Of a DNA stretch of 64,000 bases, positions 34,756 to 43,921 are shown one piece after another. Numbering within the stretch: the stretch's first letter is position 1; each line of letters starts with the position of its first letter. The position numbers and the translations under genes are program-made. The stretch is taken from positions 1 to 64,000 of the forward strand of contig JAJPGY010000034.1 in the NCBI GenBank assembly GCA_021325555.1, written 5' to 3'. The DNA is from Pseudomonadota bacterium. GTDB lineage: Bacteria; Cyanobacteriota; Vampirovibrionia; Obscuribacterales; Obscuribacteraceae. The notes below the pieces were generated by a model. That model saw only the letters and a program-made list of their open reading frames with translations. It did no database searches and was not told the DNA's origin.

Positions 34756-36287
34756 GCCTGAGCAAGCTGTGGGGCGCCTGGGAAAGATTCTGGTTCGACG
34801 AAGGTTCGCCGCTGCCCGTGGCGCTGTGCCGAATTTTCTTCGGGGTGCTTGTCTTGTTGTTTTTCCGGTGGGTTCTGCCGGACGTGGATGTCTTTTTCGG
34901 GAATCACTCGATTATCTCCGCGGAGACGGCAGCTGCGTACAGAGGTCACCCCCAGCTCGATCTGCTTGATTTCCTGCCGAAAAGCGATCTGTGGTTGCAC
35001 CTGCTCATGGCGCTGCTGGCGGTGGCAGGACTCGGGCTCACCTTCGGGTTCTTCTCCCGCACCAGCGCGCTGGTTGCCGCGCTCATTATCCTCACGCTCA
35101 ACAGCCGCGGACATTTTGCGCTCCACACCGGTCACTCGATCATGACAGTGATGCTTTTCTATCTGTCCTTGTCGCGCTGCGGCGAGGCTCTCTCCGTCGA
35201 CAGGCTGCTGCGCCGCCGGCGACAGCCAGATCCTGAACCCGGGCCGGTCGAAAAAGGCTCCGTGCTCGGCCAGCGGCTGATCCAGGTTCAGCTGGCGATC
35301 GTTTACTGGAGCGCTTTTGCCGGCAAGCTTCAAGGCGACACCTGGGTGAACGGCACCGCTGTCTATTACGCAACCCACCAGGCAGGCTTTGTGCGCTTTC
35401 CCTTTCCGTATCTCTTCGATCAGCTCTGGGCGTGCCGGTTATTGAGCTGGGGCACCCTGGCGGTGGAATTTTCCCTGGCCTTTCTTGTCTGGGTGCGGGA
35501 GATCCGTTATGTGGTCCTGGCGGCTGGCGCCATTTTTCATCTGGTCCTTGACTTGGTTCTGGTTCTGCCCTTGTTCGAGTACGTGATGCTCGCGTGCTAC
35601 GTCTGCTTTGTCGATGCAGATGATCTCTTGCGGGCTGGAGCCTGGGCAGCCAGATTTATTGCGGCGCCGTTATCAGCCGTCTCCAGCGGCGCCCGTCAAC
35701 TGTGGTTCCGGTTGGCGAACACCCTGACAAGGCCTGTTTTTCCTGCCTGCTGGCCGGCGGCGCGAAAGCAGGTCCTGGCGCCGGTTCTGCTTGTGTACCT
35801 GGTTTCCGCATTTGTTGCCGCCTCCCCTCCTTCGGCCTTCACGAGGCTCTTTTCCCGGTTTCCCGGCCGAGTCCTCGACAGGCTGGGACTGGCCAGCAAT
35901 TTCGGGGTCTTCGCCCCGGAGCCTCAGGACTACAACCAGCAGTTCGAGGCCGTCATCACCTTTGCCGACGGCTCCAAAAAACGGTGGGTCTTTCCCCGCT
36001 TGTCGCAGGGGAAAAGGCAACCCGGGCAGATGGAGCAAAAGTTTTTCTGGTCCGAATGGCAGATGTACTTCATGGCCGTCCCCGCCCGCACACAGCGAGC
36101 TCTCTTCCGGGACGCGGCGAAATACGTGGCCTGGCTGCACCGGAACCAGGGCAATCAGCCTGTTCATGTGTCCATTTACAGAACCTACTCGATGATCACG
36201 GTGAATACCGGCCGGCCGCAGGCGGCTCCAGCGGCTGTGACTGCCAATGTGTTCGACTACCCGGTGGCTCCTGAGGATCTGCAATGA
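34752..36287 (+). CDS. HTTM membrane protein 2 fused to a partner domain
   Basis: This 511-residue protein starts with an HTTM domain (about 1-300) in which YWSAFAGKLQGDTWVNGTAVYY carries K192. A linker of about 35 residues follows. From about residue 337 to the end lies a complete copy of the partner protein: membrane helix VLAPVLLVYLVSAFVAASPP, NFGVFAPEPQDYN, FADGSKKRWVFP and DAAKYVAWLHRNQGNQPV. The fusion indicates that HTTM and partner proteins act as one unit. Start and stop both overlap neighbours by ATGA. Confidence 0.8.
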   Translation: MSLSKLWGAWERFWFDEGSPLPVALCRIFFGVLVLLFFRWVLPDVDVFFGNHSIISAETAAAYRGHPQLDLLDFLPKSDLWLHLLMALLAVAGLGLTFGFFSRTSALVAALIILTLNSRGHFALHTGHSIMTVMLFYLSLSRCGEALSVDRLLRRRRQPDPEPGPVEKGSVLGQRLIQVQLAIVYWSAFAGKLQGDTWVNGTAVYYATHQAGFVRFPFPYLFDQLWACRLLSWGTLAVEFSLAFLVWVREIRYVVLAAGAIFHLVLDLVLVLPLFEYVMLACYVCFVDADDLLRAGAWAARFIAAPLSAVSSGARQLWFRLANTLTRPVFPACWPAARKQVLAPVLLVYLVSAFVAASPPSAFTRLFSRFPGRVLDRLGLASNFGVFAPEPQDYNQQFEAVITFADGSKKRWVFPRLSQGKRQPGQMEQKFFWSEWQMYFMAVPARTQRALFRDAAKYVAWLHRNQGNQPVHVSIYRTYSMITVNTGRPQAAPAAVTANVFDYPVAPEDLQ

Positions 36288-37339
36288 GCGTGCGTAAAAT
36301 CCGGGCTATATGGGATGGGTTCTGGTTCTCTGACGGATCTCCTGTGCCCGTTGCCCTCTTTCGCGTGGTGATAGGGCTGCTGGCCTTGCAGTTCTTCTGC
36401 TGGATTCAACCGCAGTGCACGACCTTCTTCGGCCAGCACGCAATCGCTTCTCCGGAAACGGCGGCCACGCTGGGGGGCTCACCGAGGCTTGATGTGCTGG
36501 GGTTATTCCCCGCCGACGACCGGTGGCTGCGGGCGATGGTGGGCCTGGGAATGATTGCCGCTATCTGCCTGGCTTTCGGATTGTTCTCCCGCACGAGCGC
36601 CGCTGTTGTCTATGTCATCCTGCTCAGCCTCGATGCCCGCAACCCGTTTGTCATGTGCTCGGGGGTGAGAATTCTGTACATCATGAGCCTCTTTCTCGCC
36701 TGCTCTCGATGCGGGGAGGCGATCTCGCTGGACAGGCTCGGCAGGATCTGGTTGCCCGACAAGCCCGAGCTCGGCGCCGCCAGGGCAGGCAGCGTCGTCG
36801 CTCAGAGGCTGATGCAGCTCCAGCTGGCGATTGTCTACTGGAGCGCTTTTTCTGGCAAGCTGCACGGACGTGCCTGGATGGAGGGAACCGCGGTGTATCT
36901 CGTCTGCCACCTCGAGGATTTCCAGAAGTTGGCTATTCCCTGCGTCTTCGATCATCTCTGGTGCTCGCAGCTGCTTTCGTGGGGGACGCTTCTGGTCGAG
37001 TTTTGCCTGTGCACGCTTATCTGGGTCAGGCAATTCCGCTACCCGGTTCTCGTTGCCGGACTGCTGTTCCACCTGGCTCTGGAGTGGACCCTTATCATCC
37101 CGCTGTTCCAGCTGGTCATGGTGGCATCGTATATTCCGTTCCTGGACGCTGACGACATGCGCCGCTCAATGGACTGGATCAAGCGTCTGGCACGCGGAGC
37201 ATTTGGGCCCGCCAGGGTGGTCCAATACGATCCCGCCTCTCGTCTGTCCGTCCGCCTGGCCGAAACCGTCCGCAGGCTGGATGTGCTCGGGCTCGTGCAA
37301 GTGCGGGAGAGCCCGTGCGCGGATAATGCCGTATTGTGA
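36284..37339 (+). CDS. HTTM membrane protein 3 with truncated DCC remnant
   Basis: This 351-residue protein has an HTTM domain with YWSAFSGKLHGRAWMEGTAVYL (K192). The tail from about 310 matches the start of the cysteine-less DCC domain of HTTM 1 (VVQYDPASRLSVRLAETVRR), with S319 and S322 at the cysteine places, and then stops after about 20 more residues. In human gamma-carboxylase (from memory) this motif has two lysines; here and in the two paralogues only the first is kept. Last gene of the overlapping set; an RND pump follows 42 bases later. Confidence 0.78.
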   Translation: MSVRKIRAIWDGFWFSDGSPVPVALFRVVIGLLALQFFCWIQPQCTTFFGQHAIASPETAATLGGSPRLDVLGLFPADDRWLRAMVGLGMIAAICLAFGLFSRTSAAVVYVILLSLDARNPFVMCSGVRILYIMSLFLACSRCGEAISLDRLGRIWLPDKPELGAARAGSVVAQRLMQLQLAIVYWSAFSGKLHGRAWMEGTAVYLVCHLEDFQKLAIPCVFDHLWCSQLLSWGTLLVEFCLCTLIWVRQFRYPVLVAGLLFHLALEWTLIIPLFQLVMVASYIPFLDADDMRRSMDWIKRLARGAFGPARVVQYDPASRLSVRLAETVRRLDVLGLVQVRESPCADNAVL

Positions 37340-37381
37340 TAAGCTTTTGGGGCTCTAATTCCCCGGGAACCCCGTGAACAG

Positions 37382-40300
37382 ATGTGGATCGTTGAGCTGG
37401 CGCTGAATCGTCCGCACACGTTTATCGTGATGGCCATAGCGATCGCCCTGTTTGGCATCATATCGATCACGGGGATGCCGATCGACATTTTTCCCCGCAT
37501 CGACGTGCCTGTGGTCAGTTGCGTCTGGACTTATACGGGCATGTCTCCATTCAACATGGAGAACCTCTGCACGTCCGTTACCGAGCGCGCGCTGACCTCC
37601 ACCGTCAACGGGATCGATCGGATCGAGTCGCTGTCGGTCTCCGGCATGGCCGTCGTCAAGGTCTTTTTGCGGCAGGGCACGCCGATGGGGCAGTCGGTGG
37701 CCATGGTTACCTCGGTGGGAAACGCGATCCTCAAGACCCTGCCGCGCAGCATCACACCACCTTTCGTTTGCGCGTCGTCCGCCACGGACGTCCCCGTGAT
37801 TCAACTGGGGCTGCACAGCGACACGCTCACGGAAGCGGAGCTTTTCGACATCGCCAATAATTTCGTGCGCAGCCAGCTCGCCACCATTCAGGGAACGATC
37901 ACGCCCTTTCCATACGGCGGCAAGTTCAGGCAGGTGGTGATCGATCTGGATCCGCATGCGCTCATTGCCATGGGGATCTCAGCGGCCGATGTGGTGCAGG
38001 CGGTAAACGATCAAAACGTGGTGAACCCCGGCGGCTCGATCAAGCTGGGGCCGAAGGAGTATTTTGTCGTCCTCAATAATGTTCCTGGCGCGATCGACAG
38101 ATTGAACGATATTCCGATCAAGAACGACAAGGGCGCCGTGGTCTTCCTCAGGGACGTAGCGCAGGCGCACGACGGCTACCTGCCGCAGCTCAACGTCGTC
38201 AATCACGACGGCAAGCGCTCGGTCCTGTTCAACATTCTCAAGGCCGGAAACGCGTCGACTCTCACCGTTGTCGATCGCGTCAAGCAATTTCTCCCCTATA
38301 TCCGCTCCATAGTGCCGCCGGCCTGCAAGATAGACGTGCTGGTCGATCAATCGACCTTCGTGCGTGAATGCATCGCCGAGGTCGTAAGGGAGGCGGCCAC
38401 GGCCGCCGGGCTGACTGCTCTTATGATGCTGGCGCTTCTGGGATCCTGGCGCAGCACGCTCATCGTCGCCATATCGATCCCGCTGGCGATCCTGTCGGCG
38501 ACGATCGGGCTGAACGTGCTGGGGCAGACGATCAATTCCATGACGCTGGGCGGTCTTGCGCTGGCGGTCGGCATGCTCGTTGACGACGCGACGGTGGCGG
38601 TGGAGAACATCCACCAGCACCTCGACATGGGCAAGGACATCATCCGCTCCATCCTGGACGGGGCTCAGCAGGTCGCTCTGCCGGCGCTGGTGTCGACCAT
38701 GTCTATCTGCATTGTCTTCGTGCCGGTATTCATTTTGACCGAGCCCTCGCGGTCGCTGTTTGTGCCGCTGGGGCTGGCGGTGGTACTGGCGATGATGGCA
38801 TCCTACTTTTTATCGCGCACCATCGTTCCCCTGATGGCCAGGTACCTGCTGGCTTCAGAGGCCCGCGGCGAGCGCGGCGAGCGCAGCCGGCCGCGGGGGC
38901 TGCTGGGGCTGCTTGCGGTGATCCAGCAAGCCATCGAGCGAAACTTCGAGGCGTTGCGAGGCGCATATCACGAGCTGCTCGCCGCCGCCCTGGAGCGCCC
39001 GGCGTTTACCGCCCTACTGTTCGCCTCGTTTTATGCCGCCTCGCTCGTGCTCGTGCTGTTTATCGGCAAGGACTACTTCCCGGCCATAGACTCCGGGCAG
39101 CTCCGCATTCACCTCAGCGCCCCGCCGGGCACGCGGGTTGAGGAGACGGAGCGTTTGTTCCGCAGGGTTGAAAAGGCTATACGGCGCAGCATACCTTCCG
39201 GCGAGATTGCATCTATTACAGACAATATCGGCTTGCCGGTCAGTGCGATCAATTACGCTTACTCGGACAGCCAGACGGTCAGCGAGGCCGACGGCGAGAT
39301 TTTGCTGTCGCTGTCCGAGAAACGGCCGCACGACACCGCCTATTACCAGAAGCTGCTGCGCCGGAACATCAAGAAGGAATTTCCCGAGGCGACCTTCTTC
39401 TTTCAGCCGGCGGATATCGTCACGCAGATATTGAATGCCGGTTTGCCTTCGCCGATTGATGTGAAGGTGGCCAGCTTCAAGAAGCTCGACGCCTACGAGC
39501 TCGCGCGCCAGATCAAACGGGAGGTAATGCAAGTGCCCGGAGCGGTTGACGTCTGCGTGCGCCAGATTGTCAACGCTCCGCAACTGGAATGGAATGTGGA
39601 CAGGGTCAAGGCCAAGGAGATGGGACTGAACCAGAACGACGCATCCAACTCGCTCAATTTCTCGCTCAGTTCCAGCTTCCAGCTGAAGCCGAATTTCTGG
39701 GTAAACACCGCCAACGGCGTTAGCTACAACCTGTCCGGCTATGTGCCGCAATACAGGATCGGGTCGACCAACGACATGATGATCCTCCCCGTCACCCCCC
39801 TGGCGGGCGCCGGCACGCCGACCGCCGGGCAGACGAGCGTGTACCCGCAGAATTTTCCCATGCCGCAGCTTCTCTTCAATCTGGCCACGCTCAGCCGGAA
39901 AAGCACGCCGGCGATGGCAACGCATATAGACGTGGCGCCGGTGTTCGACGTTTATGCGGCCTGTCAGGACAGGGATCTCGGTGGAGTGGCAAAAGAGGTG
40001 ATCAAGATTGTCCGTAAGCACAAGAAGGTTCTTCCGCGGGGCACTTTTGTGGTGGTCGCCGGACAGGTGCTTTCGATGATAAGGGCCTTTGCCGCGCTTA
40101 TTGGAGGACTGCTCTTTGCCCTCGTGCTGGTCTATTTGCTGCTGGTGGTGAACTTTCAGTCCTGGACCGATCCTCTTATTATCCTTCTGGCGCTGCCTGG
40201 TGCCTTCTCGGGCATTCTGTGGAGCCTTTTTGTCACCCAGACCAATTTCAGCATACCGGCGCTGATGGGAACGATCATGACCATAGGCGTCGCCTCGGCC

Positions 40301-40597
40301 AACAGCATACTCATGGTGACTTTCGCCAATGAGGAGAGGGCAAGGGGAATGGGGGCACAACAGGCAGCTCTTGCTGCTGGCTTCCAGCGCTTCCGGCCGG
40401 TAATCATGACGGCGACCGCCATGATCATAGGGATGATCCCGATGGCCATCGGTGCCGGCCAGGGCGGTTCGCAAAACGCCCCGATCGGCAGGGCGGTTGT
40501 CGGCGGCCTGATTGTCGCCACCGCCTCGACTCTTGTCTTCGTTCCAGTGATGTTCAGTTTGATCAGGGGCAGAGCGGCGCGCCAGCGGAGGGCATAA
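37382..40597 (+). CDS. RND efflux transporter, first of a tandem pair
   Basis: This inner-membrane proton-driven pump has 1071 residues, a full-length AcrB/MdtB/CzcA-type protein with twelve TM helices and two large periplasmic loops. The TM4 proton-relay motif is GGLALAVGMLVDDATV, the usual double Asp. The N terminus is the typical MWIVELALNRPHTFI. It ends directly at the ATG of the second pump (stop TAA, then ATG). The two proteins are clear paralogues, an arrangement like MdtB-MdtC. An adaptor follows the pair; no outer-membrane channel is in this block (the nearest is at 47241). Confidence 0.9.
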   Translation: MWIVELALNRPHTFIVMAIAIALFGIISITGMPIDIFPRIDVPVVSCVWTYTGMSPFNMENLCTSVTERALTSTVNGIDRIESLSVSGMAVVKVFLRQGTPMGQSVAMVTSVGNAILKTLPRSITPPFVCASSATDVPVIQLGLHSDTLTEAELFDIANNFVRSQLATIQGTITPFPYGGKFRQVVIDLDPHALIAMGISAADVVQAVNDQNVVNPGGSIKLGPKEYFVVLNNVPGAIDRLNDIPIKNDKGAVVFLRDVAQAHDGYLPQLNVVNHDGKRSVLFNILKAGNASTLTVVDRVKQFLPYIRSIVPPACKIDVLVDQSTFVRECIAEVVREAATAAGLTALMMLALLGSWRSTLIVAISIPLAILSATIGLNVLGQTINSMTLGGLALAVGMLVDDATVAVENIHQHLDMGKDIIRSILDGAQQVALPALVSTMSICIVFVPVFILTEPSRSLFVPLGLAVVLAMMASYFLSRTIVPLMARYLLASEARGERGERSRPRGLLGLLAVIQQAIERNFEALRGAYHELLAAALERPAFTALLFASFYAASLVLVLFIGKDYFPAIDSGQLRIHLSAPPGTRVEETERLFRRVEKAIRRSIPSGEIASITDNIGLPVSAINYAYSDSQTVSEADGEILLSLSEKRPHDTAYYQKLLRRNIKKEFPEATFFFQPADIVTQILNAGLPSPIDVKVASFKKLDAYELARQIKREVMQVPGAVDVCVRQIVNAPQLEWNVDRVKAKEMGLNQNDASNSLNFSLSSSFQLKPNFWVNTANGVSYNLSGYVPQYRIGSTNDMMILPVTPLAGAGTPTAGQTSVYPQNFPMPQLLFNLATLSRKSTPAMATHIDVAPVFDVYAACQDRDLGGVAKEVIKIVRKHKKVLPRGTFVVVAGQVLSMIRAFAALIGGLLFALVLVYLLLVVNFQSWTDPLIILLALPGAFSGILWSLFVTQTNFSIPALMGTIMTIGVASANSILMVTFANEERARGMGAQQAALAAGFQRFRPVIMTATAMIIGMIPMAIGAGQGGSQNAPIGRAVVGGLIVATASTLVFVPVMFSLIRGRAARQRRA

Positions 40598-43500
40598 ATG
40601 TGGATCGTTAGACTGGCACTGAACCGCCCGCACACGTTTATCGTGATGGCCATCGCCATCGCGCTTTTCGGCGTGATCTCGATGGTGCAGATGGCGATCG
40701 ACATCTTCCCGGCGATTGACGTTCCGATCGTCAGCTGCTGCTGGAGCTACACCGGGATGTCGCCGAGGAATATCGAGAACTTCATCACCACAGTAACCGA
40801 GCGCTGGTTGACTTCTACGGTAAACGGCATCGAGCACATCGAGTCCATGTCGCTCAGCGGTCTCAGCATAATCAAGGTGTTCCTGTATAAAGGAACGGAC
40901 ATCGGCGAGGCGGTGGCGATGGTAACCGCTGTGGGAAATGCCTGCCTGGATTATCTGCCGCCCGGAATAACGCCGCCTTTCATCACGGTATCCAGCGCCA
41001 CGGATGTGCCTGTCCTCCAGCTCGAGATTGGCAGCAAAACCCTGACCGAGGCCCAGCTTTACGACATCGCCAATAATTTTGTGCGCACCCAGCTTGCCAC
41101 GATTCAGGGTGCCACCATCCCGTTTCCTTATGGTGGTAAGGTCATGGGGGTGGTCGTTGATCTGATCCCGCAAAACCTTACACCTGCTGGGCTTTCACCC
41201 TATGATGTGGTGAAGGCGGTCAACAGCCAGAACATAATCGCTCCCAGCGGTACGGCGAAAATGGGCCCCTATGAATACATCGTCACGCTCAACAACATCC
41301 CCGACCTGGTCAACAAGCTTAACCAGATCCCGATCAAGACCCAGAAGGGTGCAGTGGTCTTCGTCAAGGATGTGGCGCAGGTCCACAGCGGCTACCCGCC
41401 ACAGCTGAACGTGGTCAACAAGGACGGCCGGCGGGCGGTCCTTTTCAACATCCTAAAGAACGGGACGGCCTCGACGCTGGCGGTCGTGAACAGAATCAAG
41501 CAAGCCCTGCCGCGCATTCGGAAGATGGTGCCGCCGGCCTGCGACATTACCGTGCTTACGGATCAGTCCACCTTCGTCAAAGAATGCGTGGGCGAGGTAG
41601 CCCGGGAGGCGATCACCGCCGCGGGGCTGACGGCGCTGATGATGCTCTTGCTGTTGGGCTCCTGGCGCAGCACGGTGATAGTCGCCTGCTCGATCCCGCT
41701 GGCGATGATGACCTCGATTATCGGGTTGCACGTCTGCGGGCAGACCATCAACTCCATGACGCTAGGCGGTCTGGCTCTGGCGGTCGGCATGCTGGTAGAT
41801 GATGCCACGGTGGAGATCGAGAATGTCCATCGCAATATGGACATGGGCAAGGACATCGTCAAGGCCATTCTCGATGGGGCGCAACAGGTCGCGCTGCCTG
41901 CCTTCGTTTCGACCCTCTCCATCTGTATCGTCTTCGTGCCCATGCTCTTTTTGACCGAGCCGTCGCGGTCGCTTTTTGTCCCTCTGGGTATGGCGGTGGT
42001 ATTCGCCATGCTGGCCTCTTACGGACTGTCGCGCACCGTCGTTCCGCTGATGTCCAAAAGGCTGCTCGGTGAGGAGGCGAAGCTCGAGGCTGAGGAGGAG
42101 CGCGCGCCGAAGCCCCCAGGCTGGTTCTCCAGGGTCCACGCGGCCATCGATGGCGTCTTCGAAGCGGCGCGCGAGAGCTACCACCACTACCTGACCTGGA
42201 TCCTCGATCATCCGAAGACGGGCATGTCGCTGTTCCTCGGCTTTTACGGGCTCACCTTCCTCTTGCTGCCGATCATCGGCGAGGATTTCTTCCCCTACAT
42301 AGACTCAGGCCAGCTTCGCTTGCATGTGGTGGCACGCCCCGGTACGCGTGTCGAGCAGACGGAGATCATTTTCAAGGAGATCGAGCGCTCGATAAGGAAG
42401 ACGATTCCTACAGATGAGATCGAGGTGATCACCGACAACATCGGCGTTCCGGTAAGCGGGGTCAATTACGCTTATTCGGACAGCCAGACGATAAGCGAGG
42501 CGGACGGGGAGATCCTGGTATCCCTGTCCGAGCACCGCCGCCATGCGACCACCTACTACCAGAAGCGCATCCGCGCGATGCTGACGCATGATTATCCGGA
42601 GGTCAGCTATTATTTCCAACCGGCCGATATCGTCACCCAGATACTCAACGCCGGCCTGCCGGCGCCGATTGACATACGCCTTACCGGGCTGGACGCTGAC
42701 GCTAATTACGACATCGCCATGCAGATAAAGCGGGAGGTTCAGAAGGTGCCGGGCGCGGTAGATGTGTGCCTGCATCAGGTCGTGAACGCGCCGCAATTCA
42801 TCTGGGATGTGGACAGAACAAAGGCCTGGGAGCTCGGCTTGACGCAGCGTGATGTGTCGAACTCGTTTCTGGTGTCCATGAGCGGCAGCTTTCAGGTGAT
42901 GCCGAATTTCTGGCTTAACATAGCCAACGGCGTCAACTACAACCTCACGACGCAAACCCCGCAGTACCGGATCTCGTCGCTGGACGACATGCGCGTCACG
43001 CCGCTGACCTCGGCGAAGACCGAGACGGAAGGGCAGGGTCATCCTCAGCTGTTGACCAACATCGCCAGGTTCGAGCGCTCACCGACACCGCAGGTGGTGA
43101 ATCATCTCAATGTCCAGCCTGTGTACGACGTTTATGCCGCCTGCCAGGACAGGGATCTCGGCAGCGTCGCCAGGGATATAAGGAAGATCATGAGCTCGTT
43201 CAACCCTAAATTACCGCGCGGGAGCAGCCTGTTCATGGGCGGGCAGGTGAAAAGCATGGTCGAGGCCTTCGAAGGGCTGCTGCTCGGGCTGTTGTTCGCC
43301 CTCGTGCTCGTCTACCTGCTTCTGGTGGTGAACTTCCAGTCATGGACGGATCCGCTGATCATTCTCATGGCCATACCGGGGGCGTTCTCCGGCATCCTCT
43401 GGAGCCTCTTCGTCACCCAGACGACCTTTAATATCCCGGCCCTCATGGGGGCGATCATGACCGTCGGCGTCGCTTCGGCCAACAGCATTCTCATGATCAC

Positions 43501-43795
43501 CTTCGCCAACGAGCAGCGCGCCGAGGGCTATGATGGCAAGAGGTCGGCGCTCAACGCCGGCTACCAGCGATTCAGACCGGTCATCATGACCGCCACGGCG
43601 ATGATCATAGGCATGATCCCTATGGCCATAGGCGCCGGGCAGGGCGGCTCCCAGAACGCGCCTATTGGGCGGGCGGTAATTGGCGGCCTGACCGTCGCCA
43701 CCTTTTCCACCTTATTTTTCGTCCCCCTGATCTTCAGCCTGCTGCGCCGCCGGAATACCGGAATTGAAGGAGAGGTGCCGCCTCCAGGGGAATAG
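40598..43795 (+). CDS. RND efflux transporter, second of a tandem pair
   Basis: This 1065-residue pump is very similar along its length to the one at 37382, for example MWIVRLALNRPHTFIVMAIA at the start and GGLALAVGMLVDDATVEIEN in TM4. The DNA also stays similar in many stretches, so the duplication is fairly recent or under like constraint. No bases separate it from the first pump, so it is translated with it. The pair may form a hetero-trimer. Its substrate (drug, metal or lipid) cannot be told; the HAE-like double Asp favours organic compounds over metals. Confidence 0.9.
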   Translation: MWIVRLALNRPHTFIVMAIAIALFGVISMVQMAIDIFPAIDVPIVSCCWSYTGMSPRNIENFITTVTERWLTSTVNGIEHIESMSLSGLSIIKVFLYKGTDIGEAVAMVTAVGNACLDYLPPGITPPFITVSSATDVPVLQLEIGSKTLTEAQLYDIANNFVRTQLATIQGATIPFPYGGKVMGVVVDLIPQNLTPAGLSPYDVVKAVNSQNIIAPSGTAKMGPYEYIVTLNNIPDLVNKLNQIPIKTQKGAVVFVKDVAQVHSGYPPQLNVVNKDGRRAVLFNILKNGTASTLAVVNRIKQALPRIRKMVPPACDITVLTDQSTFVKECVGEVAREAITAAGLTALMMLLLLGSWRSTVIVACSIPLAMMTSIIGLHVCGQTINSMTLGGLALAVGMLVDDATVEIENVHRNMDMGKDIVKAILDGAQQVALPAFVSTLSICIVFVPMLFLTEPSRSLFVPLGMAVVFAMLASYGLSRTVVPLMSKRLLGEEAKLEAEEERAPKPPGWFSRVHAAIDGVFEAARESYHHYLTWILDHPKTGMSLFLGFYGLTFLLLPIIGEDFFPYIDSGQLRLHVVARPGTRVEQTEIIFKEIERSIRKTIPTDEIEVITDNIGVPVSGVNYAYSDSQTISEADGEILVSLSEHRRHATTYYQKRIRAMLTHDYPEVSYYFQPADIVTQILNAGLPAPIDIRLTGLDADANYDIAMQIKREVQKVPGAVDVCLHQVVNAPQFIWDVDRTKAWELGLTQRDVSNSFLVSMSGSFQVMPNFWLNIANGVNYNLTTQTPQYRISSLDDMRVTPLTSAKTETEGQGHPQLLTNIARFERSPTPQVVNHLNVQPVYDVYAACQDRDLGSVARDIRKIMSSFNPKLPRGSSLFMGGQVKSMVEAFEGLLLGLLFALVLVYLLLVVNFQSWTDPLIILMAIPGAFSGILWSLFVTQTTFNIPALMGAIMTVGVASANSILMITFANEQRAEGYDGKRSALNAGYQRFRPVIMTATAMIIGMIPMAIGAGQGGSQNAPIGRAVIGGLTVATFSTLFFVPLIFSLLRRRNTGIEGEVPPPGE

Positions 43796-43798
43796 ACT

Positions 43799-43898
43799 CC
43801 CCGCCCGCCTAAACGTCCGAGCAAGTCCAAGCGGGCTGGACGCCGGCGCCCCCAGGGGATGATCCGTGGGTGCGGCACACATGCCCCGCCCGCCTGAA
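43799..43898 (+). repeat. Two-copy direct repeat before the adaptor gene
   Basis: CCCCGCCCGCCTAAA (43799-43813) recurs as CCCCGCCCGCCTGAA (43884-43898) with one change, 85 bases start to start. The second copy lies where a -35 box would be for the -10 at 43907. Confidence 0.6.
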
Positions 43899-43906
43899 TG
43901 GGCTAG

Positions 43907-43912
43907 TAAAAT
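43907..43912 (+). promoter_or_regulatory. Putative -10 box for the adaptor gene
   Basis: TAAAAT at 43907-43912 predicts a start near 43919, three bases before the ATG at 43922. No Shine-Dalgarno sequence is visible. The adaptor may therefore have its own, nearly leaderless mRNA in addition to read-through from the pumps. Confidence 0.35.
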
Positions 43913-43921
43913 AAACCAGAC

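Noticed and set aside
28304..37381. A small SdpC-like toxin precursor inside the HTTM operon
   Set aside because: The gaps between genes (38 and 42 bases, and 90 bases upstream) are too short and contain no start-to-stop frame with a signal peptide.
39014..41173. 719-codon open frame on the minus strand opposite the tandem RND pumps
   Set aside because: It is a mirror of well-conserved pump genes, with His/Arg/Asp-rich low-complexity protein and no domain.
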